Of a stretch of 64,000 nt of DNA, positions 28,677-38,338 are shown in pieces. Below the pieces are notes generated by a model. The model did not search any database. It saw nothing but the letters and a program-made list of their open reading frames with translations, and was not told the origin of the DNA. Position 1 is the stretch's first letter. Each line of letters opens with the position of its first letter. Origin of the DNA: Clostridium estertheticum subsp. estertheticum (GTDB lineage Bacteria > Bacillota > Clostridia > Clostridiales > Clostridiaceae); contig NZ_CP015756.1 in the NCBI RefSeq assembly GCF_001877035.1, positions 4,331,001 through 4,395,000 of the forward strand, read 5' to 3'. The position numbers and the translations under genes were made by a program.

Positions 28677-29105
28677 TTACCCTATAACCTTAAAGGTTGA
28701 AGTTCCTATTTTAATTATGTCACCTTTTTTTATATACACTGTATCCTTAACCGCTTTGTTGTTCATTATAGTACCATTAGTACTTCTCAAATCCTGCAAA
28801 ATATAATTTGTATTTTTCATGTATATTTTTGCATGCTGAGAAGACACATATTTGTCTCCCAGAATTAAAAGATTATCTGCCTTTCTCCCTATTGAAAGTT
28901 GATCATTTAAAGGTATAACTGCACCCACCCTTAAATTAAGATTATCTCCTCTTTCAATTACCTCAAGACCCATAGTTTTCTTTATAACTGGTTTCTTTTT
29001 TGCACCACCTTTTATGTCCTTATACATTATTCTCAATGCAAATATTATTATAATGTAAATAATCGCTATAATAGCATATTTCATAATCTTGCTTATCTCA
29101 GCCAT
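28677..29105 (-). CDS. Membrane-anchored FHA domain protein
   Basis: A 142-residue protein from the ATG that has GAGGAG upstream; a longer reading from an earlier start would overlap that ribosome binding site and the hairpin after uvrA. One membrane span (about 9-28) is followed by a short basic linker and a C-terminal forkhead-associated domain (SIGRKADNLLI, then SSQHAKIY and LRSTNGTIMNNK). FHA domains bind phosphothreonine, so it should read Ser/Thr kinase signals at the membrane. It lies 26 nt upstream of the SEDS gene and probably recruits or regulates that SEDS-PBP pair, as FhaB-like proteins do in actinobacteria (inference). Confidence 0.88.
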   Translation of the reverse strand: MAEISKIMKYAIIAIIYIIIIFALRIMYKDIKGGAKKKPVIKKTMGLEVIERGDNLNLRVGAVIPLNDQLSIGRKADNLLILGDKYVSSQHAKIYMKNTNYILQDLRSTNGTIMNNKAVKDTVYIKKGDIIKIGTSTFKVIG

Positions 29106-29124
29106 AATGCACTTTCTCCTCTTT

Positions 29125-29165
29125 AAAAAATAATCAAAGACTAGCATTCACTTTATGCTAGCCTT
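29125..29165 (-). terminator. Terminator between uvrA and the FHA gene
   Basis: An 11-bp stem (29137-29147 with 29155-29165, one G-U pair) with a 7-nt loop, then TGATTATTTTTT on the minus strand. It starts 8 nt after the uvrA stop and ends about 20 nt before the FHA start, leaving no room for a promoter between. Confidence 0.75.
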
Positions 29166-29172
29166 ATATAAA

Positions 29173-31995
29173 TTATAACATTTTTTTTAGATAATGTCCT
29201 GTATATGAATTTACATTTAAAGATATTTCTTTTGGTGTACCAGTGCACAAAATATTGCCACCCTTGTCTCCGCCCTCTGGTCCTAGGTCTATAACATGGT
29301 CTGAACACTTTATAACATCTAAATTATGCTCAATTACAACTACTGTATTCCCTGAATCTACTAGTCTTTGAAGTATTATAATAAGTTTACTAACATCATC
29401 AATATGAAGTCCTGTAGTTGGCTCATCCAAAATGTAAAACGTTTTTCCAGTACTTCTCTTAGATAATTCTGAAGCAAGTTTAATTCTCTGAGCCTCACCA
29501 CCTGATAGTTGCGTCGAAGGTTGCCCTAGTCTTATATAACCAAGACCAACATCCATTAGTGTTTTAAGTTTACTGTAAATTCTCGGAATATTCTCAAAAA
29601 ACTTTACAGATTCTTCAACAGTCATATTCAAAACATCATCAATATTTTTCCCTTTATACTTAACCTCTAAAGTTTCTCTATTATATCTTTTACCTGTGCA
29701 AACTTCACAAGGAACATAAACATCAGATAAAAATTGCATTTCTATTTTGATTATCCCATCACCGTGGCAGGCTTCACATCTTCCACCCTTCACATTAAAA
29801 CTAAATCTTCCTGGTTTATACCCCCTGATTTTCGACTCAGAACTCATGGAGAAAACATCACGAATTACATCAAAAACGCCAGTATATGTAGCTGGATTTG
29901 ACCTTGGAGTACGCCCTATAGGACCTTGATCAATATTTATAATTTTATCTATATTCTCTGCTCCTATTATATCTTTATGAAGTCCAGGATTCTTTTTAGA
30001 GTGATTCAATTTTTTATTAAGACCTTTAAATAGAATTTCATTTACTAAAGTGCTCTTTCCAGAACCTGAAACACCAGTAACAGAAGTAAACACACCTAAT
30101 GGAAAATCTACACTAACATTCTTTAGATTATTTTGTCTTGCATTAAGTATTTTTATAGAATTCCCATTAGATTTTCTGGTTTTGCTTGGAACCTCAATCT
30201 TCTTATTACCACTTAGATATTGACCTGTAATTGATCTTTCACAATTTTTCACATCTTCAATTGTTCCGGCAGCAACAATTTCTCCACCATGTTCTCCAGC
30301 TTCTGGCCCAACATCTACAATGAAATCTGCTGCCTTCATAGTATCTTCATCATGCTCTACAACAATTACCGTATTTCCTATATCTCTTAAATGTTTTAAT
30401 GTCTTTATAAGCTTATCATTATCCCTTTGATGAAGACCAATACTAGGCTCATCTAAGATGTATAAAACCCCCATTAAACTAGACCCTATCTGAGTCGCAA
30501 GTCTTATTCTCTGAGCTTCACCACCAGATAATGTAGCTGCTGATCTTGCTAAATTTAGATAATCAAGGCCTACGTCCTTTAGAAAATTAAGTCTATCATT
30601 TATTTCTTTAAATATTTGATTAGATATAATTTTATTTTTCTCTGATAATTTTATATCATTTAAAAATATAACTTCATCTACAATAGACAATTGACAAAAT
30701 TCACTTATATTCTTACCACCAACTGTTACAGCAAGTACCTCTGGGCTTAACCTTGCACCCTTACACTTAGGACATGTATTATCACCCATATATTGTTCTA
30801 CATCTCTTTTTATATAGTCAGAAGATGTCTCAAAATATCTTCTTCTCAAGTTGTTTATAATACCCTCATATGCATGATTAAAAGTACCCGATCTATACTC
30901 CTTAACATAATTAACCTTAACTTTTTCTCCATTTGTTCCATACAATAGTATTTTAAGAATTTCTGGCTCATAATCCTCTATTGGTGTATCTAGACTAAAT
31001 TTGTACTTTTCACTTAGAGCTCTTAGCACTGAAAAAGTCCAGGAATCCTCCTTAAGACTACCTTCCCCAAAAGACATAACAGCTCCACCTTTAATACTCT
31101 TACTTTTATCCGGTATTATAAGGTCCTCATCAATTTCCATAAGTGTACCAAGTCCATCACAATTGTCGCACTTACCATAAGGAGCGTTAAAAGAAAACAT
31201 CCTAGGGGCCAATTCTCCAAGGCTAATACCACAATCTATACAAGCAAAATGCTCACTAAAGAGTATATCATCACCATCAACAACACTAGCAATGGCAGTA
31301 CCCTCTGCTAGTTTTAATGCACTCTCTAAGGATTCAGTAAGTCTACTACGCACTTCATCTTTTACTGAAATTCTATCTATTACTATCTCTATATTATGTT
31401 TTTTAGTTTTCGCAAGTTTTATATCCTCTTCCATAAGCTCTACAGTAGTGCCATCTATTCTAGCGCGAACAAAACCATTTTTTTTAATATTCTCTATAAT
31501 TTTGATATGTTCGCCCTTTTTCCCCCTTATGATTGGAGCTAAAATCGAAATTTTAGTTTTTAGTGGCATGTCCATTATCCTATCCACCATTTGATCCACG
31601 GTCTGCTGGGTAATTTCCTTGCCACATTTAGGACAATGAGGTGTTCCCACTTTAGCATAAAGCAGTCTCAAATAGTCATAAATTTCAGTTACAGTACCCA
31701 CTGTAGAACGTGGATTCCTATTAGTAGTTTTCTGATCTATAGAAATAGCAGGTGATAACCCCTCTATATATTCAACATCTGGTTTATCCATATTGCCTAG
31801 AAACTGCCTTGCATAAGCCGACAATGACTCTACATACCTTCTTTGTCCCTCTGCATATAATGTATCGAAAGCAAGCGACGACTTACCAGATCCTGAAAGT
31901 CCAGTAAACACTATTAATTTATCTCTTGGTATCTCCAAATCAACATTCTTTAAATTATGAACCTTAGCGCCCTTTATAAATATCTTATCTCTCAT
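29173..31995 (-). CDS. uvrA: Excinuclease ABC subunit A
   Basis: Damage-sensing ATPase of nucleotide excision repair, a tandem ABC protein that loads UvrB. The 940 residues have the usual length. First P-loop [16 protein letters not shown] (about 32-47), zinc-binding CPKC and CxDC motifs, ABC signatures [12 protein letters not shown] in both halves, second P-loop [15 protein letters not shown] (about 640), the [14 protein letters not shown] zinc finger (about 738), and LDEPSIGLH and LDEPTTGLH Walker B motifs. It is 50 nt behind uvrB and GAGGAG precedes its start, so it should share the SOS-regulated uvrB promoter. Confidence 0.98.
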   Translation of the reverse strand: MRDKIFIKGAKVHNLKNVDLEIPRDKLIVFTGLSGSGKSSLAFDTLYAEGQRRYVESLSAYARQFLGNMDKPDVEYIEGLSPAISIDQKTTNRNPRSTVGTVTEIYDYLRLLYAKVGTPHCPKCGKEITQQTVDQMVDRIMDMPLKTKISILAPIIRGKKGEHIKIIENIKKNGFVRARIDGTTVELMEEDIKLAKTKKHNIEIVIDRISVKDEVRSRLTESLESALKLAEGTAIASVVDGDDILFSEHFACIDCGISLGELAPRMFSFNAPYGKCDNCDGLGTLMEIDEDLIIPDKSKSIKGGAVMSFGEGSLKEDSWTFSVLRALSEKYKFSLDTPIEDYEPEILKILLYGTNGEKVKVNYVKEYRSGTFNHAYEGIINNLRRRYFETSSDYIKRDVEQYMGDNTCPKCKGARLSPEVLAVTVGGKNISEFCQLSIVDEVIFLNDIKLSEKNKIISNQIFKEINDRLNFLKDVGLDYLNLARSAATLSGGEAQRIRLATQIGSSLMGVLYILDEPSIGLHQRDNDKLIKTLKHLRDIGNTVIVVEHDEDTMKAADFIVDVGPEAGEHGGEIVAAGTIEDVKNCERSITGQYLSGNKKIEVPSKTRKSNGNSIKILNARQNNLKNVSVDFPLGVFTSVTGVSGSGKSTLVNEILFKGLNKKLNHSKKNPGLHKDIIGAENIDKIINIDQGPIGRTPRSNPATYTGVFDVIRDVFSMSSESKIRGYKPGRFSFNVKGGRCEACHGDGIIKIEMQFLSDVYVPCEVCTGKRYNRETLEVKYKGKNIDDVLNMTVEESVKFFENIPRIYSKLKTLMDVGLGYIRLGQPSTQLSGGEAQRIKLASELSKRSTGKTFYILDEPTTGLHIDDVSKLIIILQRLVDSGNTVVVIEHNLDVIKCSDHVIDLGPEGGDKGGNILCTGTPKEISLNVNSYTGHYLKKML

Positions 31996-32045
31996 GGTCT
32001 CCTCCTCAGTTACAAAACGATCAAATCATATTCTTTCCATTAAAT

Positions 32046-34031
32046 TTAAATATCTTTAATCTGCTTTTTAAGTTTATAAATTATATCTCTAAGCTGTGCT
32101 GCCTTTTCAAAGTGTAAATCCTTAGCTGCTTGTTTCATCTCATTTTCATACTTATCCATTAATTTTTTAGTTTCATCATAATTTGCTTCTTTAGCCGCTT
32201 CGAGAGTCTCATATACCTCTTCATCCTCAGCGACTGTTATAGATCCTATTACATCTCTAATATCTTTGACAATAGTAGTTGGCACTATATCATGATTTTC
32301 ATTATACTCCATCTGAAGTTTGCGCCTTCTTGTGGTTTCATCCATAGCCTTTTTCATAGACTTTGTTATTCTGTCTGCATACATTATTACTTTACTCTCT
32401 GAATTTCTTGCAGCTCTTCCTATTGTTTGAATTAATGAAGTTTCAGAACGCAAAAAACCTTCCTTATCTGCATCAAGTATCGCAACAAGAGCTACCTCTG
32501 GAATATCTAATCCTTCTCTTAAAAGATTTATACCTACTAACACATCAAACGTTCCCAGCCTAAGGTCCTGAATAATTTTCATTCTTTCTATTGTATCAAT
32601 ATCCGAATGCAAATAAGTTATCTTCATGTCCATTTCTCTAAAGTATTTAGTTAAATCCTCCGACATTTTTTTAGTTAGTGTTGTTACTAAAACTCTAAAA
32701 CCTTTTTTTATTGTGTCCTGAATGATAGCATATAAATCATCTATTTGTCCTTTAACCGGTCTTATAACAATCTCAGGGTCTAATAATCCCGTAGGTCTAA
32801 TTACTTGTTCTGCGATGTTTTCACTATGCTCTTCCTCATAAGCACTTGGCGTTGCGCTTACAAATACTGTTTGGTTCATGCTCTTCTCAAACTCTGGAAA
32901 GGTTAAGGGTCTATTATCATAAGCTGATTTAAGCCTAAACCCATAATCAATTAAATTAGTTTTTCTTGATTTATCTCCTCCAAACATAGCCTTAACCTGT
33001 GGAAGAGTTACATGGCTCTCATCTATAAACATCAAGAAATCATTTGGAAAATATTGCATCAATGTTTGTGGCGCTGTTCCTGCAGGCCTACCATCTAAAA
33101 TTCTAGAATAATTCTCTATACCAGTGCAGTAACCAACTTCTCTCATCATTTCAATATCATAATTAGTTCTTTGTTTAAGTCTTTGCGCCTCCAGTGCTTT
33201 ATCTTCCGAAATAAGTTCCTTTAATCTCTCTTCAAGTTCCTGTTCTATTTGAGCTATACCAATCTCTAATTTATCCTTTGATGTCGCGAAATGAGAAGCC
33301 GGGAAAATTGATACATGTTTACGAATACCTATAGTTTCTCCTGTAAGCGCATCAAATGATCTAATTTTCTCTATTTCATCTCCAAAAAATTCTACCCTAA
33401 TCCCCTCACTAGACGACGATGCAGGGAATATATCAATAGTGTCGCCACGTACTCTAAAAGTTCCACGAATAAAATTCATATCATTTCTTTCATACTGTAT
33501 GTCTACTAGATTTCTTATTACTTCATTTCTATCCTTTTCCATGCCTTCCCTAAGTGACACTGTAAGTTTTTTATACTCTTCTGGATTACCAAGTCCATAT
33601 ATACACGAAACTGAAGCAACCACAATAACATCGTTACGCTCAAGTAATGCAGATGTAGCTGAATGTCTTAATTTATCAATATCATCATTAACTGATGAAT
33701 CTTTTTCTATAAATGTATCTGTCTGTGCAATATAAGCTTCGGGCTGATAATAATCATAATATGACACAAAATACTCAACGCAATTGTCAGGAAAAAACTC
33801 CCTAAACTCTGAGCAAAGTTGTGCTGCTAGGATTTTATTATGAGCTAGCACCAAGGTAGGTTTTTGAACTTTCTCAATAATATTAGCCATAGTAAAAGTT
33901 TTACCTGAACCAGTTACCCCTTTAAGTGTCTGGAACTTTTCACCTTTTTCAATTCCTTTAACAAGGCTATCAATAGCCTGTGGTTGATCACCTGTTGGCT
34001 TAAACTTTGAATGTAACTTAAACTCATACAT
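32046..34031 (-). CDS. uvrB: Excinuclease ABC subunit B
   Basis: Helicase-like central subunit of nucleotide excision repair that verifies damage and holds DNA for UvrC. The 661 residues include Walker [11 protein letters not shown] (about 39-48), the beta-hairpin [10 protein letters not shown] used to pinch the strand, helicase motif DESH, SATPS, and motif [11 protein letters not shown]. The C-terminal UVR motif (about 620-658) binds UvrC. AGGCGGTG precedes the ATG. A LexA-type box overlaps the promoter just upstream, so the uvrB-uvrA pair is predicted to be DNA-damage inducible. Confidence 0.98.
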   Translation of the reverse strand: MYEFKLHSKFKPTGDQPQAIDSLVKGIEKGEKFQTLKGVTGSGKTFTMANIIEKVQKPTLVLAHNKILAAQLCSEFREFFPDNCVEYFVSYYDYYQPEAYIAQTDTFIEKDSSVNDDIDKLRHSATSALLERNDVIVVASVSCIYGLGNPEEYKKLTVSLREGMEKDRNEVIRNLVDIQYERNDMNFIRGTFRVRGDTIDIFPASSSSEGIRVEFFGDEIEKIRSFDALTGETIGIRKHVSIFPASHFATSKDKLEIGIAQIEQELEERLKELISEDKALEAQRLKQRTNYDIEMMREVGYCTGIENYSRILDGRPAGTAPQTLMQYFPNDFLMFIDESHVTLPQVKAMFGGDKSRKTNLIDYGFRLKSAYDNRPLTFPEFEKSMNQTVFVSATPSAYEEEHSENIAEQVIRPTGLLDPEIVIRPVKGQIDDLYAIIQDTIKKGFRVLVTTLTKKMSEDLTKYFREMDMKITYLHSDIDTIERMKIIQDLRLGTFDVLVGINLLREGLDIPEVALVAILDADKEGFLRSETSLIQTIGRAARNSESKVIMYADRITKSMKKAMDETTRRRKLQMEYNENHDIVPTTIVKDIRDVIGSITVAEDEEVYETLEAAKEANYDETKKLMDKYENEMKQAAKDLHFEKAAQLRDIIYKLKKQIKDI

Positions 34032-34052
34032 AAAATCACCGCCTTGTTTATC

Positions 34053-34072
34053 ATTATATGAACGTTTGTTCG
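34053..34072 (-). promoter_or_regulatory. LexA (SOS) box overlapping the uvrBA promoter
   Basis: The minus strand reads CGAACAAACGTTCA (34059-34072), which fits the Gram-positive CGAAC-N4-GTTC SOS box, and is followed by TATAAT at 34058-34053. The box lies in the spacer of the promoter, about 30 nt before the uvrB ATG, so bound LexA would block RNA polymerase. A clear -35 was not found. Confidence 0.85.
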
Positions 34073-34124
34073 TTACTTTATATTTTAACTATAAGTTTTT
34101 AATATGTCAATATGGTATATTAAT

Positions 34125-34646
34125 TTAACGTTCAAAATCTTTGTATAATAAGCTTGGTTGAACACCATCATTATTTTGATATTTTCCACTCGTATATTCA
34201 TCATAATCACCTTCAATACAATGATAATATATCTGACATATTTGAACTCCCGAATAAATTCTTATTGGTTGAACACAAAATATTTCTAGAGTCCAAAACC
34301 CTTGAAAACCAACGTCACCGAATCCGGCTGTTATATGAATGAACAACCCCAATCTCCCAATAGAAGACCTACCTTCGAGCATAGGTACATAATTATTTGT
34401 TCCTGTATACTCAACTGTTCTTCCAAGATATAATTTTCCTGGTTCCAAAACTAGTCCCTCCTCTGGTATAAAAAGCTCTTTAACCTTATTTTCTTTTTTC
34501 ATATCCAAAGTTGGTTCATCATAAACAAGTAATTCATTATGTAATCTCAGATTATAACTATTAGGATTAAGTTGTTCTTCATTAAAAGGTTCAATTATAA
34601 TTTCTTTACCTAGCTTTTTCTTTATTTCTATTCCAGAAAGTATCAC
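34125..34646 (-). CDS. dcd: dCTP deaminase (dUTPase-like trimer family)
   Basis: Converts dCTP to dUTP, and in bifunctional members on to dUMP, supplying dTMP synthesis. It has 173 residues, the usual size. Conserved parts: NPNSYNLRLHNELLVYD (about 27-43), EGRSSIGRLGLFIHITAGF with Ser and Arg of the active site (about 90-108), GFQGFWTLEI, and the C-terminal phosphate-binding tail. The start is GTG with a strong GAGGAGG. It is followed by uvrB 93 nt further on. Whether it also has dUTPase activity cannot be decided by eye. Confidence 0.88.
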   Translation of the reverse strand: MILSGIEIKKKLGKEIIIEPFNEEQLNPNSYNLRLHNELLVYDEPTLDMKKENKVKELFIPEEGLVLEPGKLYLGRTVEYTGTNNYVPMLEGRSSIGRLGLFIHITAGFGDVGFQGFWTLEIFCVQPIRIYSGVQICQIYYHCIEGDYDEYTSGKYQNNDGVQPSLLYKDFER

Positions 34647-34700
34647 GTCTTATTCCTCCTCGCTTAATTTTTACAAAAATCTAAATCACACTTTTCAGTT

Positions 34701-35504
34701 TTAAATTGATTTAGCTATAAATGATATTACCTGTGCTGCCGGAATTAATAAAAACTGAGCTAAGATTGTTCCCACTATTAATCCCCCGACAATAAAAATT
34801 ATACATCTATCAAACTGCAATTGACTACATTCTCCATTTATTACATCATCCGTTAAAATTGATATAAATGGATCTATAAATATAACCATAAGTATTGTTG
34901 CACTGCCATTTATAACAGCTGATAATGTGCTACATGTGGTTCTTAATTCTGGATTTAAACATCCTGCATACAATGATGCCAAAACACCAACAGTCGATAT
35001 AGAAAAAGCTATAGTATTAAGCAATATTATTTTTTTAGGCATCATTTTGAAACTCTTAAAATGTGCAAAATTCTCTTTTCTAGGTTTTGTAACACTACTC
35101 TTGAACTGCTCTATTCCTGATTTTGAGAAAGCATGCATTAATAATTTAGGTATAGAACGATTAATACTAAATGATTCTACTACTTTTTCAAAAACCTTTA
35201 TAAATGTTGGCATAAGTGCTGACCCAATAATTGTTGCAATTGTTGTGGAAAATAGTATCCACCTAAAGGTAGATAATAAACTCTGAGGATTTCCTGCTTT
35301 TATAGTACTTTCAATTGTTTTAGCAAGTAGCGGTGCTTGAACACTGTTTGCAGTTCTAGAAACCAATGCAAAAATATTAAATACCGCAAAAGATACTGCT
35401 ATTCTCCCTGTCCTTACTCCAACGATTCTAACAGAATAAGCTAGCGTTGAAATTATAGTAATTATAATTGTAAGAATTAAAACTATTATTACTTGTGTAG
35501 ACAT
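34701..35504 (-). CDS. amj: Lipid II flippase Amj
   Basis: A 267-residue polytopic membrane protein of the Amj (YdaH) family, the alternate lipid II flippase of B. subtilis that can replace MurJ. The recognisable N-terminus is TLAYSVRIVGVRTGRIAVSF followed by LVSRTANSVQAPLLAK, with about six membrane spans through the rest (for example 1-25, 80-103, 155-180, 195-225, 235-260). GGAGGAA precedes the ATG. It stands between dcd and an unknown secreted protein. In B. subtilis amj responds to envelope stress, but no such signal was identified here. Confidence 0.9.
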   Translation of the reverse strand: MSTQVIIVLILTIIITIISTLAYSVRIVGVRTGRIAVSFAVFNIFALVSRTANSVQAPLLAKTIESTIKAGNPQSLLSTFRWILFSTTIATIIGSALMPTFIKVFEKVVESFSINRSIPKLLMHAFSKSGIEQFKSSVTKPRKENFAHFKSFKMMPKKIILLNTIAFSISTVGVLASLYAGCLNPELRTTCSTLSAVINGSATILMVIFIDPFISILTDDVINGECSQLQFDRCIIFIVGGLIVGTILAQFLLIPAAQVISFIAKSI

Positions 35505-35629
35505 TTATATTCCTCCATCACCTTTAGAATACAATTATGTATTTGGTTATCGTTATTTATAAACTTTATAATAACACACCTAGCAATTATATATTGCTAA
35601 TTATCCCTTCTAACACAAATAAAATCTAC

Positions 35630-35659
35630 AAAAAGAATAGGGTACTAAGTCCCTATTCT
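35630..35659 (-). terminator. Terminator of the unknown secreted-protein gene
   Basis: AGAATAGGG (35634-35642) pairs with 35651-35659, 8-nt loop, followed on the minus strand by TTTTTG. It lies 60 nt after the stop codon at 35720. Confidence 0.85.
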
Positions 35660-35719
35660 ATCATTTAGTATTGCTTTTATAATTGATTCAATATTGATAC
35701 TGCGATAAAAGAAATTTAA

Positions 35720-36148
35720 TTAACTTTTCAATTTAAAATCTAAGATTTTTGACAAAGTGCTTACATTGCCTTTGAAAGGGAAACAAAGTAGTTTATTATC
35801 ATCTTCAAATATCATAAAAAATGGTGCATCATGCTGTGGAATTATTATAAAAACATTATCTACAAGTGCGTTTAAACATTTACCTTGTACCTTAACTGCA
35901 GGGTAAATTGGAACTCTAATTGCATACCCATCATCCGTAAGTGGTTTACTTTTGGGATATAAACTATCCACATCTTTAATCGAGCTTACAACCATATTAT
36001 GAATTTCATCATTTAACTGAACTACCTTTACTACTTTATCTTGTTTTGGATCAAAAATTTCAACATATTTAAATCCTATAGCAGAAGCCACTGTTGAATG
36101 CAATAACATAATAAATAATGACATAACTATTAATATTTTTTTACTCAT
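35720..36148 (-). CDS. Small secreted protein of unknown function
   Basis: A 142-residue protein, counted from the ATG with GGGTGA upstream; a GTG three codons earlier is in frame but lies inside that site. The N-terminus is a typical signal peptide: Lys-Lys, a hydrophobic core ILIVMSLFIMLLHS, and a likely signal peptidase I site after VASA. The mature part (about 115 residues) contains VVQLNDEIHNMVVSSIKDVDSLYP and RVPIYPAVKV, with no catalytic motif recognised. One cysteine and no membrane span follow. It is flanked by its own terminator and lies between amj and an ABC-F gene. Function unknown. Confidence 0.65.
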   Translation of the reverse strand: MSKKILIVMSLFIMLLHSTVASAIGFKYVEIFDPKQDKVVKVVQLNDEIHNMVVSSIKDVDSLYPKSKPLTDDGYAIRVPIYPAVKVQGKCLNALVDNVFIIIPQHDAPFFMIFEDDNKLLCFPFKGNVSTLSKILDFKLKS

Positions 36149-36241
36149 AAACATCACCCATTATTAATATCCCCATAATAAATATAGTTATGTTATAATA
36201 ATAATATTTTTATATTATCACATGTATTTTATTTTAATTTA

Positions 36242-37882
36242 CTAATCTAAATTTTTAATATCCTTTAATTCTTTTATAAGGTCTTTATATTTTAAATCTA
36301 ACAGTTCCACATTGTCTTTTTTACTTGGCATCGAAATCTTTCCTAAAACTTCTGAAATTTTGTTTTCAATAATTAGCCTTCGATCTTTTTTATTAAAACC
36401 TTGTGATTCTTCATTTTGCTTTCGTAAATATTCATTATATCCGCCGCTAAAAGCTTCAATTTTATTGTTGTTTATTATCATTAAATGGTCCGCCACCTCA
36501 CTTATAAATTTTCTATCGTGGGAGACAAATAATATTGTACCATTAAATTCTTTTAAAGCAGTTTCAATTGCTTCTGATGAATAAATATCAAGATAATTTG
36601 TAGGTTCATCTAAAATCAGCATATTTATATCGCTAGTGAATATTTTTGCAAAAGATACCTTTACTCTTTCTCCACCACTTAGAAAATTGATTTTTTTATG
36701 AATGTCTTCACCTCTAATCAAAAGCCTAGCCAACAGTATTCGTACAAACGTCTCGTCATATACACTTTCCCTAATAACATTTTCAAGTATACTTTTTTCT
36801 TCATCAAGCATACTCAAATCTTGATTAAAGTAACCTATCTTTAAAGTACTAGAACTACTAATATTAGAATCTTTATCCATTATCATTCGTATAAGTGTAC
36901 TTTTACCGCAACCATTATTTCCAATTAAAGCGATCTTCCACCCATTACCTATTTGAAAGTTTGCATTTTCAAATATTTTTCTACTTCCAAAACTTTTGCT
37001 AAGCCTACTTCCTTTAATCAAAATTTTGCTGTGTAATTTTTCAGTTTTCTGTATATCAACTTTTGTCATATATATATCTAATGGTTTATCCTTTATTTCT
37101 AATTTATCAAGCCTAGACTTAAGAGACTTTGCCGCATTGTCTACATTCTTTTCAGCCTTTTGATTTCCTAATCTATGAAGTCTTGCTTCAGAATTGCCCA
37201 TACGCTTAGGCGTTTTTCTCATAGTATCCTTACGATGTTTCCTATCTACAATAGATTCCTCAAGTCCTCTTTTATCTCGTATAAACTGAACATACTCAAT
37301 GCTTTGTCTTTCTATTTCTAGTTGCTTGTGCTTTTTATAAAAACTGTAGTTTCCATTATATATTTTAATTTTTCCATTTTCCAATTCAATTATTTTATTA
37401 CACAACTTATCTAAAAAAAATCTATCATGAGAAATCAGAACCAAAGCACCTTTATATGCCAATAACTTTTCCTCTAAAAGTTTAATACCTTCAATATCTA
37501 AATTAGATGTAGGTTCATCAGCAAAAATTATATTTGTTTTTCCACTTAAGCTATTAGCAATTTTAAGTCTTGTCTTTTCCCCACCACTCATAAAATTGCT
37601 ATGATTTATTGGTACTTTAAACAATCTAGCCACTTGAGCAAAAGGCTTTTCATTAAAACTATAATCCAGCTGAGTTATATAAGAATAACTACCATATATG
37701 TCCACGTAACCTTCATCTGGAACTAACGTTTTTGATAGAATATCCATTAAAGTTGTTTTACCAGTTCCATTAAGTCCTACTATTCCTATTTTCTCCTCAG
37801 AATCAATCTTTAAATTCTTTATGTCAAAAAGTAATCTATCACCAAAACTTTTTTTAATATCTCTTATTTGTAAAATCAACAT
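36242..37882 (-). CDS. ABC-F ATPase, ribosome-protection (antibiotic resistance) type
   Basis: Soluble protein with two ABC domains and no membrane part. From the ATG with AAAGGAGGGG it has 546 residues. First site: GLNGTGKTT, MSGGEKTR, FADEPTSNLD; second site: GNNGCGKST, LSGGERVK, LDEPTNYLD; both catalytic glutamates are present. The linker between domains is about 90 residues and strongly basic (ERQSIEYVQFIRDKRGLEES onward), the part that reaches the ribosomal P site in ABC-F proteins. The composition and the complex leader resemble the Vga/Lsa/VmlR/CplR group, which protects against lincosamides, pleuromutilins and streptogramin A. That specificity is inferred; a housekeeping ABC-F is the alternative. 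Confidence 0.8.
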   Translation of the reverse strand: MLILQIRDIKKSFGDRLLFDIKNLKIDSEEKIGIVGLNGTGKTTLMDILSKTLVPDEGYVDIYGSYSYITQLDYSFNEKPFAQVARLFKVPINHSNFMSGGEKTRLKIANSLSGKTNIIFADEPTSNLDIEGIKLLEEKLLAYKGALVLISHDRFFLDKLCNKIIELENGKIKIYNGNYSFYKKHKQLEIERQSIEYVQFIRDKRGLEESIVDRKHRKDTMRKTPKRMGNSEARLHRLGNQKAEKNVDNAAKSLKSRLDKLEIKDKPLDIYMTKVDIQKTEKLHSKILIKGSRLSKSFGSRKIFENANFQIGNGWKIALIGNNGCGKSTLIRMIMDKDSNISSSSTLKIGYFNQDLSMLDEEKSILENVIRESVYDETFVRILLARLLIRGEDIHKKINFLSGGERVKVSFAKIFTSDINMLILDEPTNYLDIYSSEAIETALKEFNGTILFVSHDRKFISEVADHLMIINNNKIEAFSGGYNEYLRKQNEESQGFNKKDRRLIIENKISEVLGKISMPSKKDNVELLDLKYKDLIKELKDIKNLD

Positions 37883-37913
37883 AAAAAGCCCCTCCTTTTT
37901 TAATATGGAGAGG
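37883..37913 (-). promoter_or_regulatory. Hairpin sequestering the ABC-F ribosome binding site
   Basis: On the minus strand CCTCTCC (37907-37913) pairs over 7 bp with GGAGGGG (37889-37895), which is the Shine-Dalgarno sequence itself, with an 11-nt loop. The stem is followed by CTTTTT and then the ATG. It can therefore hide the start site and also looks like an intrinsic terminator. Confidence 0.7.
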
Positions 37914-37988
37914 ATAAAATTCGCACTAAAAAAACATATCAAAATAGTATTTCTAAAGAATCCTTTATTAATACCAAAAAATATAAAC

Positions 37989-38030
37989 CTAGTGTACCTC
38001 TATCCCATCCAAAACTATAAATTTCAACAT
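37989..38030 (-). CDS. 13-codon leader ORF upstream of the ABC-F gene
   Basis: ATG to TAG, peptide MLKFIVLDGIEVH. An AAGGG lies about 11 nt before its ATG, in the right arm of the upstream hairpin. It sits between a terminator-like hairpin and the hairpin that hides the ABC-F ribosome binding site, the position expected for a leader peptide where an antibiotic-stalled ribosome changes RNA folding. The reading frame is too short to be supported by composition, so this rests on position. Confidence 0.45.
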   Translation of the reverse strand: MLKFIVLDGIEVH

Positions 38031-38055
38031 TAAAAACAAACCCTTCAAAGGGTTT
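38031..38055 (-). terminator. Terminator-like hairpin in the ABC-F leader
   Basis: AAACCC (38038-38043) pairs with GGGTTT (38050-38055), 6-nt loop, followed on the minus strand by GTTTTTA. It lies about 90 nt after the predicted ABC-F transcription start and about 150 nt before the gene, so it would act as an attenuator. Confidence 0.65.
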
Positions 38056-38150
38056 AAATTATCATGCAAACAAATTAGTTCATATAGATAAGATTAGATT
38101 CTCATTTCAGTCCACCATTTTCCTTTATTTAATATTGTATATCATCTATA

Positions 38151-38179
38151 ATTTTATACATAAAGTTACATTACGTCAA
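38151..38179 (-). promoter_or_regulatory. Promoter of the ABC-F gene
   Basis: TTGACG (38174-38179), exactly 17 nt, TAAAAT (38151-38156) on the minus strand, close to the sigma-A consensus. The transcript would carry a leader of about 260 nt. Confidence 0.7.
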
Positions 38180-38275
38180 TACATAATATCCTCTTAGCCT
38201 TGTAACGTATGAAAATTCACTATACCAATATACGCTCCGCCATTCATGGCAGCGATAGAATGTTGAAATTATATC

Positions 38276-38324
38276 TTTTTCATAGAGCATGCTAACAAAA
38301 GTATATAATATACTCTATGAAAAA
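38276..38324. repeat. 12-bp inverted repeat after the MinJ-like gene
   Basis: TTTTTCATAGAG (38276-38287) and its exact complement (38313-38324) flank 25 nt, 15 nt past the stop of the PDZ protein. It could form a stem but has no T-tract beyond the arm on the minus strand, so its role as terminator is doubtful. Confidence 0.5.
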
Positions 38325-38338
38325 TTTAAAACTCATCT

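Noticed and set aside
37883-37942. ABC-F protein starting at the upstream TTG (20 residues longer)
   Set aside because: That frame reads through the hairpin and the strong AAAGGAGGGG, which clearly belongs to the ATG at 37882.
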